Source: JAVJSU01 sp040219275
GTDB taxonomy: Bacteria; Chloroflexota; Anaerolineae; Aggregatilineales; Phototrophicaceae
Assembly (NCBI GenBank): GCA_040219275.1
Contig: JAVJSU010000007.1
Span: 248,001 to 312,000 of the forward strand
Direction of reading: 5' to 3'
Length of the DNA stretch: 64,000 nucleotides
A model generated the notes under the pieces. That model was not told the DNA's origin. It saw nothing but the letters and a program-made list of their open reading frames with translations, and made no database searches. Both the position numbers and the translations under genes were made by a program. Shown piece after piece: positions 42,996 to 52,289 of this stretch; the first letter of the stretch is position 1, and every line of letters begins with the position of its first letter.

Positions 42996-44309
42996 TTAAT
43001 TCTCCTCGACTAAGAAGTAACGGAAGTAGATGAGCAGGATGACCGCCAACATACACGCCATAATTACGGCGATGGCACTGGCTTCCCCGACGTTGGTTTC
43101 GGTGAAGAGCGATTCGAAAATTTGCACCGGAATAACTTTCGTCTGGGTGATGGGTCCGGTGAGCAGGAAAACATCGTCGAATTTGTTGAACGTCCAGATG
43201 AAGCGCAGGAGGAACAATGTGCCGATTACAGCGCGTAGCTGAGGCAAGGTGATATAGAGCAGGCGTTGCGAGGGTGCCGCGCCATCGACCTTTGCCGCTT
43301 CGTACATATCATCGGGGATGGCTTGAATGCGTGCCAGCAAAAATAGGAATGCAAACGGGAAGTAGCGCCATGTCTGGAACATAATCACCATAATCAGCGG
43401 GATGGGGATGCCGAGAAAGGTATCCCGACTGCTAAGAAAGGCGGTTCCCGTGCCGAGTGATTCATTGACTAGCCCATCTGTGGCGAAAAGTACCTGCCAG
43501 ATGAAGGCGACGGAAATCACCGGCGCGATATACGGAAAGAGGATGAACCCCCTGAAGATAGCACGTCCGGGGAAGGCATCCCGTACCAATAGCGCCACAA
43601 CCAACCCGACGAGGATCGCCAGAACGGTACTGGAAAGGGTATAGAAAATGGTACGCCAGATCATCGGATAAAACTCAGTATCGCGCACGCCGATGCTGTA
43701 ACGTTCGCCAAGAATGTTGAGGTTGTTGACCTCCCGATAACCGCGGTATGCGTCCCCGATATAGCGGCGGGCATCCTGATAAATCGTGTCGCCCTCGTCA
43801 TCCACCGCGCATCCGCCACCCTCGGCTTCTTCACAGGGGAGGTTGGTATCTATACGGAAGCCGACCTGTCCTTCAAAGTTATCCAACGTGGCTTCTGAAA
43901 CATCGAATAATTGGACATTTTGCAAATCCGCGACATCAATCGGGCGGATGCTGAAAATCAAATTCCAGATGAGCGGGAAAATGACGATACCGAAGACGAT
44001 GAGTAGCGTGGGTAGGGTGAGCGCGTAGGCGAGCAAGGTGATGCGCCCCTGTGCGGTGATGTTCTCGTCGTAATCGCCGTAGGGCAACACCAATAAGCCG
44101 ATTCCCCATAAGCCCATGATGATGAAAACGCCCGCGCCTGCTGTGGAGATGATGCCTGCTTCCACGCCAAGAAAACCGATGACCACCGCGCCAATTGCGC
44201 CGATGCCGATGCCAAGACGCGGATCATGGCGTTTGATTGCCGTGACGTAAAAGCCGGGTACCGCGCCAAGAACTGCCCAAACAAGAATATTTACGATTGT
44301 ATCTAACAT
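42996..44309 (-). CDS. Carbohydrate ABC transporter permease, MalF-like, with extra N-terminal membrane domain
   Basis: 437 residues. The core permease (~90-437) has the EAA loop YEAAKVDGAAPSQRLLYITLPQL. Before it, residues 1-85 carry three additional membrane helices with GIGIGAIGAVVIGFLG, resembling the small GlsB/YeaQ/YmgE-type membrane proteins; this looks like a fusion. An extracytoplasmic domain (~120-230) contains two Cys in LPCEEAEGGGCAVD. Heterodimer partner of the MalG-like protein. Confidence 0.9.
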   Translation of the reverse strand: MLDTIVNILVWAVLGAVPGFYVTAIKRHDPRLGIGIGAIGAVVIGFLGVEAGIISTAGAGVFIIMGLWGIGLLVLPYGDYDENITAQGRITLLAYALTLPTLLIVFGIVIFPLIWNLIFSIRPIDVADLQNVQLFDVSEATLDNFEGQVGFRIDTNLPCEEAEGGGCAVDDEGDTIYQDARRYIGDAYRGYREVNNLNILGERYSIGVRDTEFYPMIWRTIFYTLSSTVLAILVGLVVALLVRDAFPGRAIFRGFILFPYIAPVISVAFIWQVLFATDGLVNESLGTGTAFLSSRDTFLGIPIPLIMVIMFQTWRYFPFAFLFLLARIQAIPDDMYEAAKVDGAAPSQRLLYITLPQLRAVIGTLFLLRFIWTFNKFDDVFLLTGPITQTKVIPVQIFESLFTETNVGEASAIAVIMACMLAVILLIYFRYFLVEEN

Positions 44310-44399
44310 TATTTTTCCCCCTCACTAAGCATGTGTCGGGTGGGTGTGAATTTGTTTAAGGAATTCTATTTTTTGGGTGATTACTTCGTGTCATATAGA

Positions 44400-44427
44400 T
44401 GGGCGACCTAACAGGTCTCCCCTACAA
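44400..44427. repeat. Family B repeat with one mismatched arm
   Basis: GGGCGACCT / AGGTCTCCC (44401-44421), where one arm has C to T, breaking a pair; CCTACA tail is kept. Confidence 0.65.
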
Positions 44428-44461
44428 ATTAAATCTGACTGCGACAATTTATTTTTGTGGA

Positions 44462-44488
44462 AGAGCCACACCATTGCGGCATGGCTCT
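44462..44488. other. Hairpin between solute-binding-protein and permease genes
   Basis: Perfect 7-bp stem AGAGCCA / TGGCTCT just after the binding-protein stop. On the minus strand it is followed by TCC rather than a T run. Such intergenic stems commonly lower permease expression relative to the binding protein. Confidence 0.5.
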
Positions 44489-44516
44489 CTGATTTATTGT
44501 GTGGCGGAAGGGCTGA

Positions 44517-45908
44517 TTAGCCTTCCATCTCGAATTGCAGGTCTTCGATGGCGATTTGAATTTCTTCTGCCGCTTCTTGTGCGGTCAGTTCACCATTGAG
44601 GACGGCAACCAGATTTTCTTGAATGAAGAATTGGGAACCGATGGCGCTTGCCAGCACAGATTGACCCACGTCGTAGCCCATCCGGGTGTAGCCATCAGAA
44701 CCGGCGACGATGGTGGCGAGATCTTCTGAACTGTAGAAGTCACTGAGCGGTGCACGCGTATCTACACCAACATCCAGCGCACCCCAACCTTCAACGAATT
44801 GGGTGGGATTATCGGCAGTGCCGAGGCGCATCGGGAACTTGCCTTCTGCGGCGATGCTGAGGGCATCAAGATAGGTTTCGTTGAACCAGAATTCTGCGAA
44901 TGCCGCCGCTTCCGGTGAGGCGTTCGGACCTAAGCCAATGCTATTGACGCTACCCCATGCCGCCGGGCTGTCGTTGCTGTAACCGCTGATGGCAGAGACA
45001 AAATCACTATTTTCGGCGATGTAGCCGGTGTTGTCTGCACATTCCGGGCAGGTGGGCAGAACAGAATCACGCAGTCCAGCCATTTCATCAAGGATGAAGG
45101 GAGACCAGATGGTCATGCCACAGTTGCCTGCCAGATATTCTGCACGGGTCTGTAGCCAGTACCAATCGCTTTCCGTCGGACCGTAATTGTTCATCAGGTC
45201 TGCATAGAATTGAATGGCTTCTACCATTTCCGGTGAGTCAAACGTGATGTTGCCTTCAGCATCAACAAAGCTCGCGCCGTTGGCAAGGGCGATATGCTCA
45301 AAGACCTGCCATGTGTAAACCTCACCGGCGAAGTTCGCTCCACAGAAACCGACGAATCCGGTTTCGGGATCGTTGAGGGCTTCTGCGCCTGCCATGATAG
45401 CGGCGTAGCTGGTGGGGGCTTCTAAACCGGCGGCTTCAAACAAATCTGACCGGAAGACCAGCATTTGACCCCAACCATCGGACGGAATAGCTATCCAGCC
45501 CTCACCATCCGGGCGGGAGAGTAGACTAAGCGCACCGGCGGAGAAGGTATCTACGCCAAGCGACTCAATAATCTGGGTGGCGAAATCGGCATCAAGTAAG
45601 CCGGAATTATACCACTTGGCGGAAAGCTGAAGCGGATGGAGAACGACATCCGGCGGGGTTCCAGCGGCGACGTTCAATGTCATGAGTTGATCCATCAAGT
45701 TTTCATCAGCGACGACCAATTCGACTTCTACGCCGGGGTTGGCGGCTTCAAAAGCGTCAATGATCTCGTTCTGGCGCTCAACACGTTCTGGCTGAAATTC
45801 GTTAGACCAGAAGGTAATGCGGACGGTGTCCTGCGCGCTGACAACCGCGAGGCTGGCGAACATCAAGGCGATGATTACGCTCAAAATTCCAAATTTACGT
45901 GCTTTCAT
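44517..45908 (-). CDS. Sugar ABC transporter substrate-binding protein (family 1)
   Basis: 463 residues with a signal peptide (MKARKFGILS ... VVSAQ) and AAAGGAG ribosome binding site. The mature protein begins ITFWSNEFQPERVERQNEII, and AGTPPDVVLHPLQ is typical of family 1 binding proteins for oligosaccharides. Several Trp-rich segments (DWYWLQT) would stack on sugars. No lipobox Cys is present at the cleavage site, so it may be held by another means or released. Cotranscribed with the LacI regulator and the permeases. Confidence 0.92.
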   Translation of the reverse strand: MKARKFGILSVIIALMFASLAVVSAQDTVRITFWSNEFQPERVERQNEIIDAFEAANPGVEVELVVADENLMDQLMTLNVAAGTPPDVVLHPLQLSAKWYNSGLLDADFATQIIESLGVDTFSAGALSLLSRPDGEGWIAIPSDGWGQMLVFRSDLFEAAGLEAPTSYAAIMAGAEALNDPETGFVGFCGANFAGEVYTWQVFEHIALANGASFVDAEGNITFDSPEMVEAIQFYADLMNNYGPTESDWYWLQTRAEYLAGNCGMTIWSPFILDEMAGLRDSVLPTCPECADNTGYIAENSDFVSAISGYSNDSPAAWGSVNSIGLGPNASPEAAAFAEFWFNETYLDALSIAAEGKFPMRLGTADNPTQFVEGWGALDVGVDTRAPLSDFYSSEDLATIVAGSDGYTRMGYDVGQSVLASAIGSQFFIQENLVAVLNGELTAQEAAEEIQIAIEDLQFEMEG

Positions 45909-45994
45909 GGCTTAAATCTCCTTTTGTAACTTATAGTTGCATCTAATTCGGACGATACAGTGTTTACGAGTCGGGTAAATAACTGCCTCCTTTC

Positions 45995-47020
45995 TTATGT
46001 TTTGCGTGTTCCGCTGGAGTCCCGGATCATCAACTTACATGGCAGAATTTGCCCAATATTTTGCGGGTTATCCTGCATGATGATCTTGAGCAATAAGCGG
46101 GTAAGCCGTTCACCAATTTCAAAAATGGGCTGGTGAATGGTTGTTAGCGAGGGTGAGGTATGACGGGCGGCGGGAATATCATCGAATCCGCCAAGCGCAA
46201 TGTCTAAGCCGATGCGCTTATTCTGCTGGCGGATCGCGCCCATCGCGCCGAGTGCCATCAAATCATTACAGACGACAATCGCGGTGATTTCAGGATTTTC
46301 GGTGAGTAGACTATTGGCGGCGTTATAGCCACTGTCTCTACGGAGGTCGCCCTGCCGGATATATTCGGGTCGTAGGGGGATGCCTGCTGTTTCTAAGCCT
46401 TCACGATAGCCGTTATACCGAAAGCCCGTGAACGCGATGTGTTCCGGTGGCAAAATTAGCCCGATGTGGCGATGCCCGTAGTCGATAAAATGCTCGACCA
46501 ACATGCAGATGCCCGCCTGACTGTCGACATCAATATACGGGAAATCTGAGGCTTGTTCGGGTTCTGCACGTCCTGAAACGACGAAGGGATGGTCAATGGA
46601 TTTGAGATATTGGATGCGCGGATCATCACGATATGTACGGGCGACGATGATGCCGTCTACACGATTGCCACCGGCAATACGCCGATATGCGTCCATTTCG
46701 TCCGCGCTAGGGAGTTGGGCGCTGATGAGTAGGTCATAATGATATTCTGATGCGGCGTGGGCGATGCCTTTGATGAGAATGTTGAAGAAGTCGTCGTCAG
46801 CACTTTCTGCGCTCATCGGGGTGATGATGCCAATGGTGTGGGTGCGTTTGTCACGCAGTTGGCGGGCGATGAGGTTAGGTTGATAGCCCATTTCATTGGC
46901 GATTTGCGTGATGAGCTTGCGTGTGTCTTCGTTGACATCATCGAAGCCACCGAGCGCACGGGAGACGGTTGTTATTGAAAAACCAGATTTTTCCGCAATG
47001 TCTTTTAAGGTTACGCCCAT
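45995..47020 (-). CDS. LacI-family transcriptional regulator
   Basis: 341 residues. The N-terminal HTH reads TLKDIAEKSGFSITTVSRAL, with the hinge helix at PNLIARQLRDKRT. The periplasmic-binding-protein-like effector domain follows (HTIGIITPMSAESADDDFF ... VDGIIVARTY ... ALGAMGAIRQ). First gene of the sugar-import operon, with two CCGAAA/TTTCGG operators in its promoter region, so it very likely represses its own operon and is released by the imported sugar. Confidence 0.94.
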   Translation of the reverse strand: MGVTLKDIAEKSGFSITTVSRALGGFDDVNEDTRKLITQIANEMGYQPNLIARQLRDKRTHTIGIITPMSAESADDDFFNILIKGIAHAASEYHYDLLISAQLPSADEMDAYRRIAGGNRVDGIIVARTYRDDPRIQYLKSIDHPFVVSGRAEPEQASDFPYIDVDSQAGICMLVEHFIDYGHRHIGLILPPEHIAFTGFRYNGYREGLETAGIPLRPEYIRQGDLRRDSGYNAANSLLTENPEITAIVVCNDLMALGAMGAIRQQNKRIGLDIALGGFDDIPAARHTSPSLTTIHQPIFEIGERLTRLLLKIIMQDNPQNIGQILPCKLMIRDSSGTRKT

Positions 47021-47132
47021 GATATTTTTGTTTTCGTAAAAGCGTCTAAGTAAGTGGGTGGTTGGTGTGACGATAGACGAATTTATCGCCCCTGAATCAA
47101 AATGTTTCTGTAATGTTGTTATCTATTTAGTA

Positions 47133-47150
47133 ATCCGAAAGGTTTCGGAT
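47133..47150. promoter_or_regulatory. LacI-family operator O1
   Basis: ATCCGAAAGGTTTCGGAT: arms ATCCGAAA and TTTCGGAT are perfect complements around a GG centre. It lies just downstream of the -10 box of the leftward promoter; centre is 32 bp (three helical turns) from O2. Confidence 0.82.
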
Positions 47151-47158
47151 ATACAAAA

Positions 47159-47187
47159 AGCATAACCCGAAACCTTTCGGATGTCAA
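47159..47187 (-). promoter_or_regulatory. Promoter of LacI/sugar-import operon with operator O2 in the spacer
   Basis: On the minus strand TTGACA (47187-47182), 17-bp spacer, TATGCT (47164-47159). The spacer contains CCGAAAGGTTTCGG (47180-47167), matching O1. Repressor binding would occlude both boxes. Confidence 0.8.
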
Positions 47188-47270
47188 GAAAAACCTAATT
47201 TAGCCCTAACTTTGCCGTTTATCAAAAATTCATATTTAGGCAGTATAGTTAGCGTGTTCTGGTTTAAAAG

Positions 47271-48461
47271 ATGGACATGCCCATGCGTTTTGTTGTGCTC
47301 GTACTTATTTTTGTGGCAATTTTTTCGCTGATTTCCGCGCAGACATCGGATGATTTCGACGCGTGGGAGTTTGTGGAGGATTGTGTACCCGAACCGACTG
47401 CCTCACCTGTCGATTGGCGCTTTGATGGCGTGGTCATGTTGACGGGAGAATTTGGTGTTCATGTGATTGACTCGGACATCACCACGCCGTATGTGGTCGC
47501 TTTTTTGCGGGATGTTGTGCCGGGCGGTGGCGGGCTTTCGCCGGATGGCAACTGGTACGCGACATTACGGGGCGCACAGAACACGCAAGCTGAGGGGAAC
47601 GTATGGGATGTGTTTCAGCTTCGACTATATAGCCTGCGCGCCTCGCGGACGGATGTGGTGTTACCGCTGGTACAGTCTTATTCATCAGGACTCAACTTAC
47701 AAAATCATAGTGAAATGCACTGGCTGGACGACTCCCGTATTGTTTTTGATGCGTCGGAAGTGGTCGATGATGCGTCCGAGGTGATGGCGGTTATTTATGA
47801 TGTGAGTACGGGCGCAGAAAGTAGATGGGAGCGCGAGGTCAATCCATTGCTGAACGCGACACACTTTTTCCCCGCGCCGGATTGGGAACGGGCTATTTTG
47901 AACACCGCACAGGGGGTATTTGATCCGTCTGAGTGGCAGATTGTTGAGATTGAAAGTGGCGACGTGATCGCCGAGCCGGATTTAGCCGATTTTATCGAGC
48001 CGGTGTGGTCGCCGGATTCGTCGCGGTTTGTGGCTGAAATTGAGCAGGAAACCGAAGATGATTATGTATATGACGTGGCGATGTTTAATGCCGACGGCGA
48101 CGCTAGCGATATTTTGATGACGCTTGAGGCGGGTGAACGCATGTTGACGGCGTTCGAGAGCGATGTCCGGCATGTGCGCTGGTCGGATGATGGGCGTTAT
48201 GTGGCATTCGTGACGACTACGCTCAGCTTCCCGACGAACATCACGCTCTATATTGCTGATACAGAAACGCGCACGGTGACGGATACGTGTATTTATACGG
48301 AAAATGGAATCGCGTGGTCGCCGGATGGCACGCAGATCGCATTGTTCCCGCGCTTAGTGTATGAACCGCGTCAGGAATTGCTGATTTTTGACCTCGAAAA
48401 TTGGGCGCAATATGGCGTGAGGCGCTTCCATGAGGGTAATGTGATCGGTTGGCGGGAGTAA
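47271..48461 (+). CDS. Secreted WD40/TolB-like beta-propeller protein
   Basis: 396 residues; a hydrophobic signal region (MRFVVLVLIFVAIFSLISAQ) begins at the third Met, so ATG 47283 is an equally good start. Repeated blades end in WSPDSSRF, WSDDGRYVAF and WSPDGTQIALF, the hallmark of TolB/PD40-type propellers. One Cys occurs near the mature N-terminus (VEDCVP). Divergent from the LacI operon, it may share the operator region. Ligand and role unknown. Confidence 0.8.
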   Translation: MDMPMRFVVLVLIFVAIFSLISAQTSDDFDAWEFVEDCVPEPTASPVDWRFDGVVMLTGEFGVHVIDSDITTPYVVAFLRDVVPGGGGLSPDGNWYATLRGAQNTQAEGNVWDVFQLRLYSLRASRTDVVLPLVQSYSSGLNLQNHSEMHWLDDSRIVFDASEVVDDASEVMAVIYDVSTGAESRWEREVNPLLNATHFFPAPDWERAILNTAQGVFDPSEWQIVEIESGDVIAEPDLADFIEPVWSPDSSRFVAEIEQETEDDYVYDVAMFNADGDASDILMTLEAGERMLTAFESDVRHVRWSDDGRYVAFVTTTLSFPTNITLYIADTETRTVTDTCIYTENGIAWSPDGTQIALFPRLVYEPRQELLIFDLENWAQYGVRRFHEGNVIGWRE

Positions 48462-48490
48462 AAGCTACGCAAAATATGACTGCTTGAGCG

Positions 48491-49405
48491 TTATCCGACC
48501 AGAAAACGATTGAGCCAGACCGTGATGGTCACTTCAAGTTCGGGCGTACTGGCGAGCATTTCCACACCACTTCCGGCGGAGTCAAATTCTTCAAAGCGGG
48601 TTTCTCCACGAGCATTTAATTGGAGTTGGCTGGCGGTGTTAAAGGCTTCAGGATCATCGCGGCTGGCGGCGACTAGTAAGGGGCGTGTGCCATATTGTGG
48701 GAGCAAATTGACGAGAGTCTCTCCGCTGGATGGGCTGAGCAGAGCGACGGTATCGCACAATAAATCCAGCGCACAGCCGAGCAATGCTAAATCTGCGCCA
48801 CGCTCCGCGCCGATAACGCCGATCAAGCCGGGATCAACCGTGTTGCTTTCGCTGAGGCTATGCAAGATCGCGCCAAAATCCGCGACGGTGCTGGCTGGCA
48901 GAACTTCCACGACAAGGACAGTATAGCCCGCGTCACGCAGGCGTTGTGGATAATCACCCCAGCCGTTGATGTCTTCGGTGACGATGAGCACGCCGGGGGT
49001 GCGGAGAAGTTGCGGCGCGGTACCGTCTTCTTGCGGGACGGCATTCGGCGGCGGGATCAAATTTTCGTGTAACACGCCATTCAATAATCCACCGCCCGCG
49101 TCGGTTATCTGGATGATTTGACCGCGCCCCACCTGTGATAGTACGCCGTTGGGATTGGCGGTCACGGCAAGGGGGGGCATTTGTGAATTTGCGGGTAAGC
49201 CTGCGGCGGCGGCATTATTGACCCCGCGATCTTCGAGACCGGGTGCGGCACGGGTGAGTGGCACGATAAACGGTGAAGGGCTGGGCGCTAAGGTCGGCGC
49301 GGAATAGACAAAGGTCGGTGTGGCAGTGGGCTGGGGTGGTGTGAGGCTATCACAGGCGGCGAGTAGACCCAATAGTGTGACTAAAAACAGCGTTTGTTTG
49401 AACAT
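48491..49405 (-). CDS. Lipoprotein with alpha/beta-hydrolase-like domain lacking the Ser nucleophile
   Basis: 304 residues from ATG 49405 (GTG 49414 is an alternative). Lipobox LLAAC, then a Pro/Thr linker (PPQPTATPTFV ... APSPSPF). The C-terminal ~200 residues look like a dienelactone-hydrolase-type fold: GVLIVTEDINGWGDYPQRLRDAGY, then GVIGAERGADLALL at the nucleophile elbow and RPLLVAASRDD at the acid strand. At the elbow the expected GxSxG Ser is Glu (GAERG), so a hydrolase activity is doubtful; a binding role is more likely. Confidence 0.7.
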   Translation of the reverse strand: MFKQTLFLVTLLGLLAACDSLTPPQPTATPTFVYSAPTLAPSPSPFIVPLTRAAPGLEDRGVNNAAAAGLPANSQMPPLAVTANPNGVLSQVGRGQIIQITDAGGGLLNGVLHENLIPPPNAVPQEDGTAPQLLRTPGVLIVTEDINGWGDYPQRLRDAGYTVLVVEVLPASTVADFGAILHSLSESNTVDPGLIGVIGAERGADLALLGCALDLLCDTVALLSPSSGETLVNLLPQYGTRPLLVAASRDDPEAFNTASQLQLNARGETRFEEFDSAGSGVEMLASTPELEVTITVWLNRFLVG

Positions 49406-49480
49406 AAGCGGCACTATATCCGATGATTCAGCGCCGTTTATGGTACGTCGGAATCACCGGATTGCAAGAGCGTTTCTCAG

Positions 49481-50725
49481 TTAATCAGAATCGCTATAGT
49501 CGGCTTCTTCGGCAGAATGAATCTCTGCATTTTCATTATCGTCATGGAAGGTCGATCCGTTTTGTTTGCCTGATTGTTTCCCGTTGAGTTGTTTTTGATT
49601 GCTCGTTGTGCTGTTGCTGTTGCCGTTGGATTGCGTGATTCCAGCAGGCATGTGTTCCAGATAAAGCGAGCGACTGGGGAAGGCAATATTCATATCGAGA
49701 TCGTCGACGAGGCGGCGAATTTCCAGATTTACGGCATGACGCTCGATTTTGGAGTCTGTCCAATCCGCGATATCGACATAACAGCGCACCAATAAATTGA
49801 GCGAACTATCATCGTATTCGGTGAAAGCGACGACGACTGAATCCTCTTTGATTTTTTCGCGTCCGCGGAGCAATTTACGCAATTTTTGAGCGAGATTTTC
49901 GATTTGCTCTGCGGTTGAATCATAAGTAACGCCAATCATGAAATTAAACCAGCGTTGTTCCAAACGCGACCAGTTGGTCATGGGATCGTTGGCGATGGTG
50001 CTATTGGGGACGATGGTCAAGCCTTGATCGAGGCGACGGATATAAGTTGCGCGGATGCCAATGCGTTCAATGATACCTTCGCCGTGCGGGGTGATGATAT
50101 ATTCGTCTAATTTGAAGGGCTTGTCCGTCATGATGATGACGAATCCAAGCACATCATCGAGAATTTCTTTGGCGGCGAGTGAGATCGCCAGACCACCCAA
50201 GCCGACACCGGCGAGCAAACCAGCAATGTTGATGTTCCAGATTTGAAGCATCACCATCAGGGTAATGATAATGACGAGTAGCTTCAGCGTGATGCGTAAG
50301 AGTGGCAAAATCTCACGGCTAATATCTACGCCAGCATAGCGCCGCACATAGCTTTCTGATTCGGTTAGCTGGGCGGTGGCATCGTAAACGAGCTTGGCAA
50401 TCCCAAATATAATGAATGAGAATCCGAGATGTTGGAAAAATACGCCGACATCTCCTGAGAGAGCAATGATAATTTCAGCGATAAGAATGCCTATTCCGGT
50501 AACGATATAAAATGATGCACCGGCAATGGTGTCGATGATGTGGTCATCCATTGGCGTGTTGGTTTTATCTGCCGCGTTCTTAAAAGGGCGTGCCAGAACA
50601 CGGGTCACGATGTGGCGGAGTAACCAGATGATGATAAAAGCGATAATTGCGATAAAGACACGGGTTATGGTGACACGAAGGTCAAGAGGAATATCGTTAA
50701 TAAGGGGAATATTGTCCCACGGCAT
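49481..50725 (-). CDS. MscS-family mechanosensitive ion channel
   Basis: 414 residues from ATG 50725 (MPWDNIPL); the frame to 50806 is unsupported. Four or so membrane helices, with the pore-lining TM3 and beta domain starting at AGVGLGGLAISLAAKEILDDVLG, followed by DEYIITPHGEGIIERIGIRATYIR and TIVPNSTIANDPMTNWS, all typical of MscS. A hydrophilic, Asn/Ser/Gln-rich C-terminal tail of ~55 residues is extra. Opens on membrane tension to release solutes during osmotic down-shock. Confidence 0.93.
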   Translation of the reverse strand: MPWDNIPLINDIPLDLRVTITRVFIAIIAFIIIWLLRHIVTRVLARPFKNAADKTNTPMDDHIIDTIAGASFYIVTGIGILIAEIIIALSGDVGVFFQHLGFSFIIFGIAKLVYDATAQLTESESYVRRYAGVDISREILPLLRITLKLLVIIITLMVMLQIWNINIAGLLAGVGLGGLAISLAAKEILDDVLGFVIIMTDKPFKLDEYIITPHGEGIIERIGIRATYIRRLDQGLTIVPNSTIANDPMTNWSRLEQRWFNFMIGVTYDSTAEQIENLAQKLRKLLRGREKIKEDSVVVAFTEYDDSSLNLLVRCYVDIADWTDSKIERHAVNLEIRRLVDDLDMNIAFPSRSLYLEHMPAGITQSNGNSNSTTSNQKQLNGKQSGKQNGSTFHDDNENAEIHSAEEADYSDSD

Positions 50726-50861
50726 GAATGTTGTTCCTAACTTTACTTGAATCGATGAGTGCGGCAACCGTTCCGTTGCGTTTGCCCTCGACCCTATCAA
50801 GCGCACATAAGCTCAGGGTAAAACAAGCAAAGTATTTCTTGAGTATCTGATAAGCAGAAAC

Positions 50862-50889
50862 TAAAAATCGCCCGATATTCAGGCGATTT
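50862..50889 (-). terminator. Terminator downstream of the DinB/DfsB-like pseudogene
   Basis: On the minus strand AAATCGCC / GGCGATTT followed by TTAG, with a 9-11 nt loop; 30 bp after the stop at 50920. Also readable for the plus strand. Confidence 0.7.
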
Positions 50890-50919
50890 AAGTAACATAG
50901 TGACTAAATTGGGCTGTGT

Positions 50920-51430
50920 TTATTGCTCGGCGATGGCTTTAATCCACGGCATGTGTTCCTGAAAATGGTCGTAGGTAGCGATGATTGCCCACCAGATGAT
51001 GGGTTCGTCTTCGTCAACATCGGGATGAAAATGTTGAAAAGGGAGCAATAAGTCACTTTCTGTCATCGCATCCAGCTTCGTCAACATATGCTGGTGGTTT
51101 TGTCGCACGATCTTTAGTGCCTCATCCAAGGGCGTGTCTTTATAGTGCTGTTGGATGACCGCATTAATTACGTCGAAATCTTGCTCCCATACTTCCGGCG
51201 AAATGCCCATCGCCTCACGTTTGGATTTGCCTTCTAGCAAGGCAAGTCCCGCCTATCTCCCAGATGGACAGGTGAATCAAATGATCTTTAACTGTCCATC
51301 CGGCGGCATCTGTTGAGCGCGTAAGTTGTTCCTCAGTTAGCGACGCAACAACCGTCTGGAGTTCGTTCCAGCTTTCCTGTATCTGGCGCAGTAAGTCTGC
51401 ACGCGTTGGAGGTGTGTCTATGTCGCTCAT
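50920..51430 (-). pseudogene. ClbS/DfsB (DinB-like) family gene with a single-base frameshift
   Basis: Two overlapping frames together give one family member. The first (51430 to 51215) encodes SWNELQTVVASLTEEQLTRS and GWTVKDHLIHLSIWE, the second (51240 to 50920) continues with ALLEGKSKREAMGISPEVWE and ends in HFQEHMPWIKAI. Removing one C of the pair at 51252-51253 (plus strand) fuses them as HLSIWEIAGLALLEGK, exactly the usual family sequence. Intact members form a four-helix DinB-type fold; ClbS inactivates colibactin. Either a real recent inactivation or an assembly/sequencing error. Confidence 0.82.
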
Positions 51431-51462
51431 AAGGCGATTCCCCTCTTAATCGAAATGCTGAT

Positions 51463-52227
51463 TTATACCGGCTTGGCGAAGATCACCATGCGTTCCGCGC
51501 CGTCTTCATAGGGGCTGTAATTCAGGTCGCCATAGACGGCTTCCACTTCAAAGCCACTGAGCTTGAGTAAGAGCGACACTTCCGAGAAGAAGAAATAGTA
51601 GAGCACGAGGGGCGCGGTGGTGCGTTTGAGTGTGCCGTCTGCGCTGATCTCATCGTAAATCCATGTGACCTGTAGCAATTGGGTGACGCGGTCAAGATAG
51701 CTGATGGATTGTTGCATGACCATATGCCCGCTTTCCGGTTCAAGGAAGGTGCGTTCCATCATGACCGAATCTGTGTCTTGCGTGGCGAAAATTTCTCCTG
51801 CATTGGGCAAATCGAGGATCATTAAGCCGTCATCGAGTGTCATTTTGCGTAGATTTTGAAGCAGGGCGAGTTGTTGTTCCTGCGTGTGGAAGTGCATCAA
51901 CCCATTGTACGGCACGAGCATCAGCTTGAATTTAACGCCGGGGTCGTAGGTGGTGGCATCGCCTTCGTGGAAGTGGGTGAGGTTGCCGTACTTGAGTGTT
52001 TTGGCGATGTCGCGCCCGCGTTCGAGCATGGCGGGTTCGTTATCGATGCCGTGCGCTTCATATCCGGCTTGTGCCAACGGAAACATGACGCGCCCCGTGC
52101 CACAACCGATGTCCATTAAGGGTGCGCCGTATTCTTCGGCAAGTTCAAGATAAAACGGAATGTCATCGTTTTTGTCGGTGTTTTCCGCATCATAATAACG
52201 GGCGATGGTGGCATAAAATCCGGGCAT
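51463..52227 (-). CDS. Class I SAM-dependent methyltransferase
   Basis: 254 residues. Motif I reads LMDIGCGTGRVMFPLAQAGY, with the acidic residue of the ribose site in HGIDNEPAML. DLPNAGEIF and a central WIYDEISADG match small-molecule methyltransferases often called Methyltransf_25/11 members. Start at ATG 52227 (MPGFYATIARYYD), a typical opening for this family. Follows the DfsB-like gene on the same strand after a short gap. Substrate unknown. Confidence 0.9.
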   Translation of the reverse strand: MPGFYATIARYYDAENTDKNDDIPFYLELAEEYGAPLMDIGCGTGRVMFPLAQAGYEAHGIDNEPAMLERGRDIAKTLKYGNLTHFHEGDATTYDPGVKFKLMLVPYNGLMHFHTQEQQLALLQNLRKMTLDDGLMILDLPNAGEIFATQDTDSVMMERTFLEPESGHMVMQQSISYLDRVTQLLQVTWIYDEISADGTLKRTTAPLVLYYFFFSEVSLLLKLSGFEVEAVYGDLNYSPYEDGAERMVIFAKPV

Positions 52228-52289
52228 GGCGTGTGTTTATCCTTGAGTTTTAGTTTTTACAGTGATTGTTGATTCAATGTGAACGTGCG

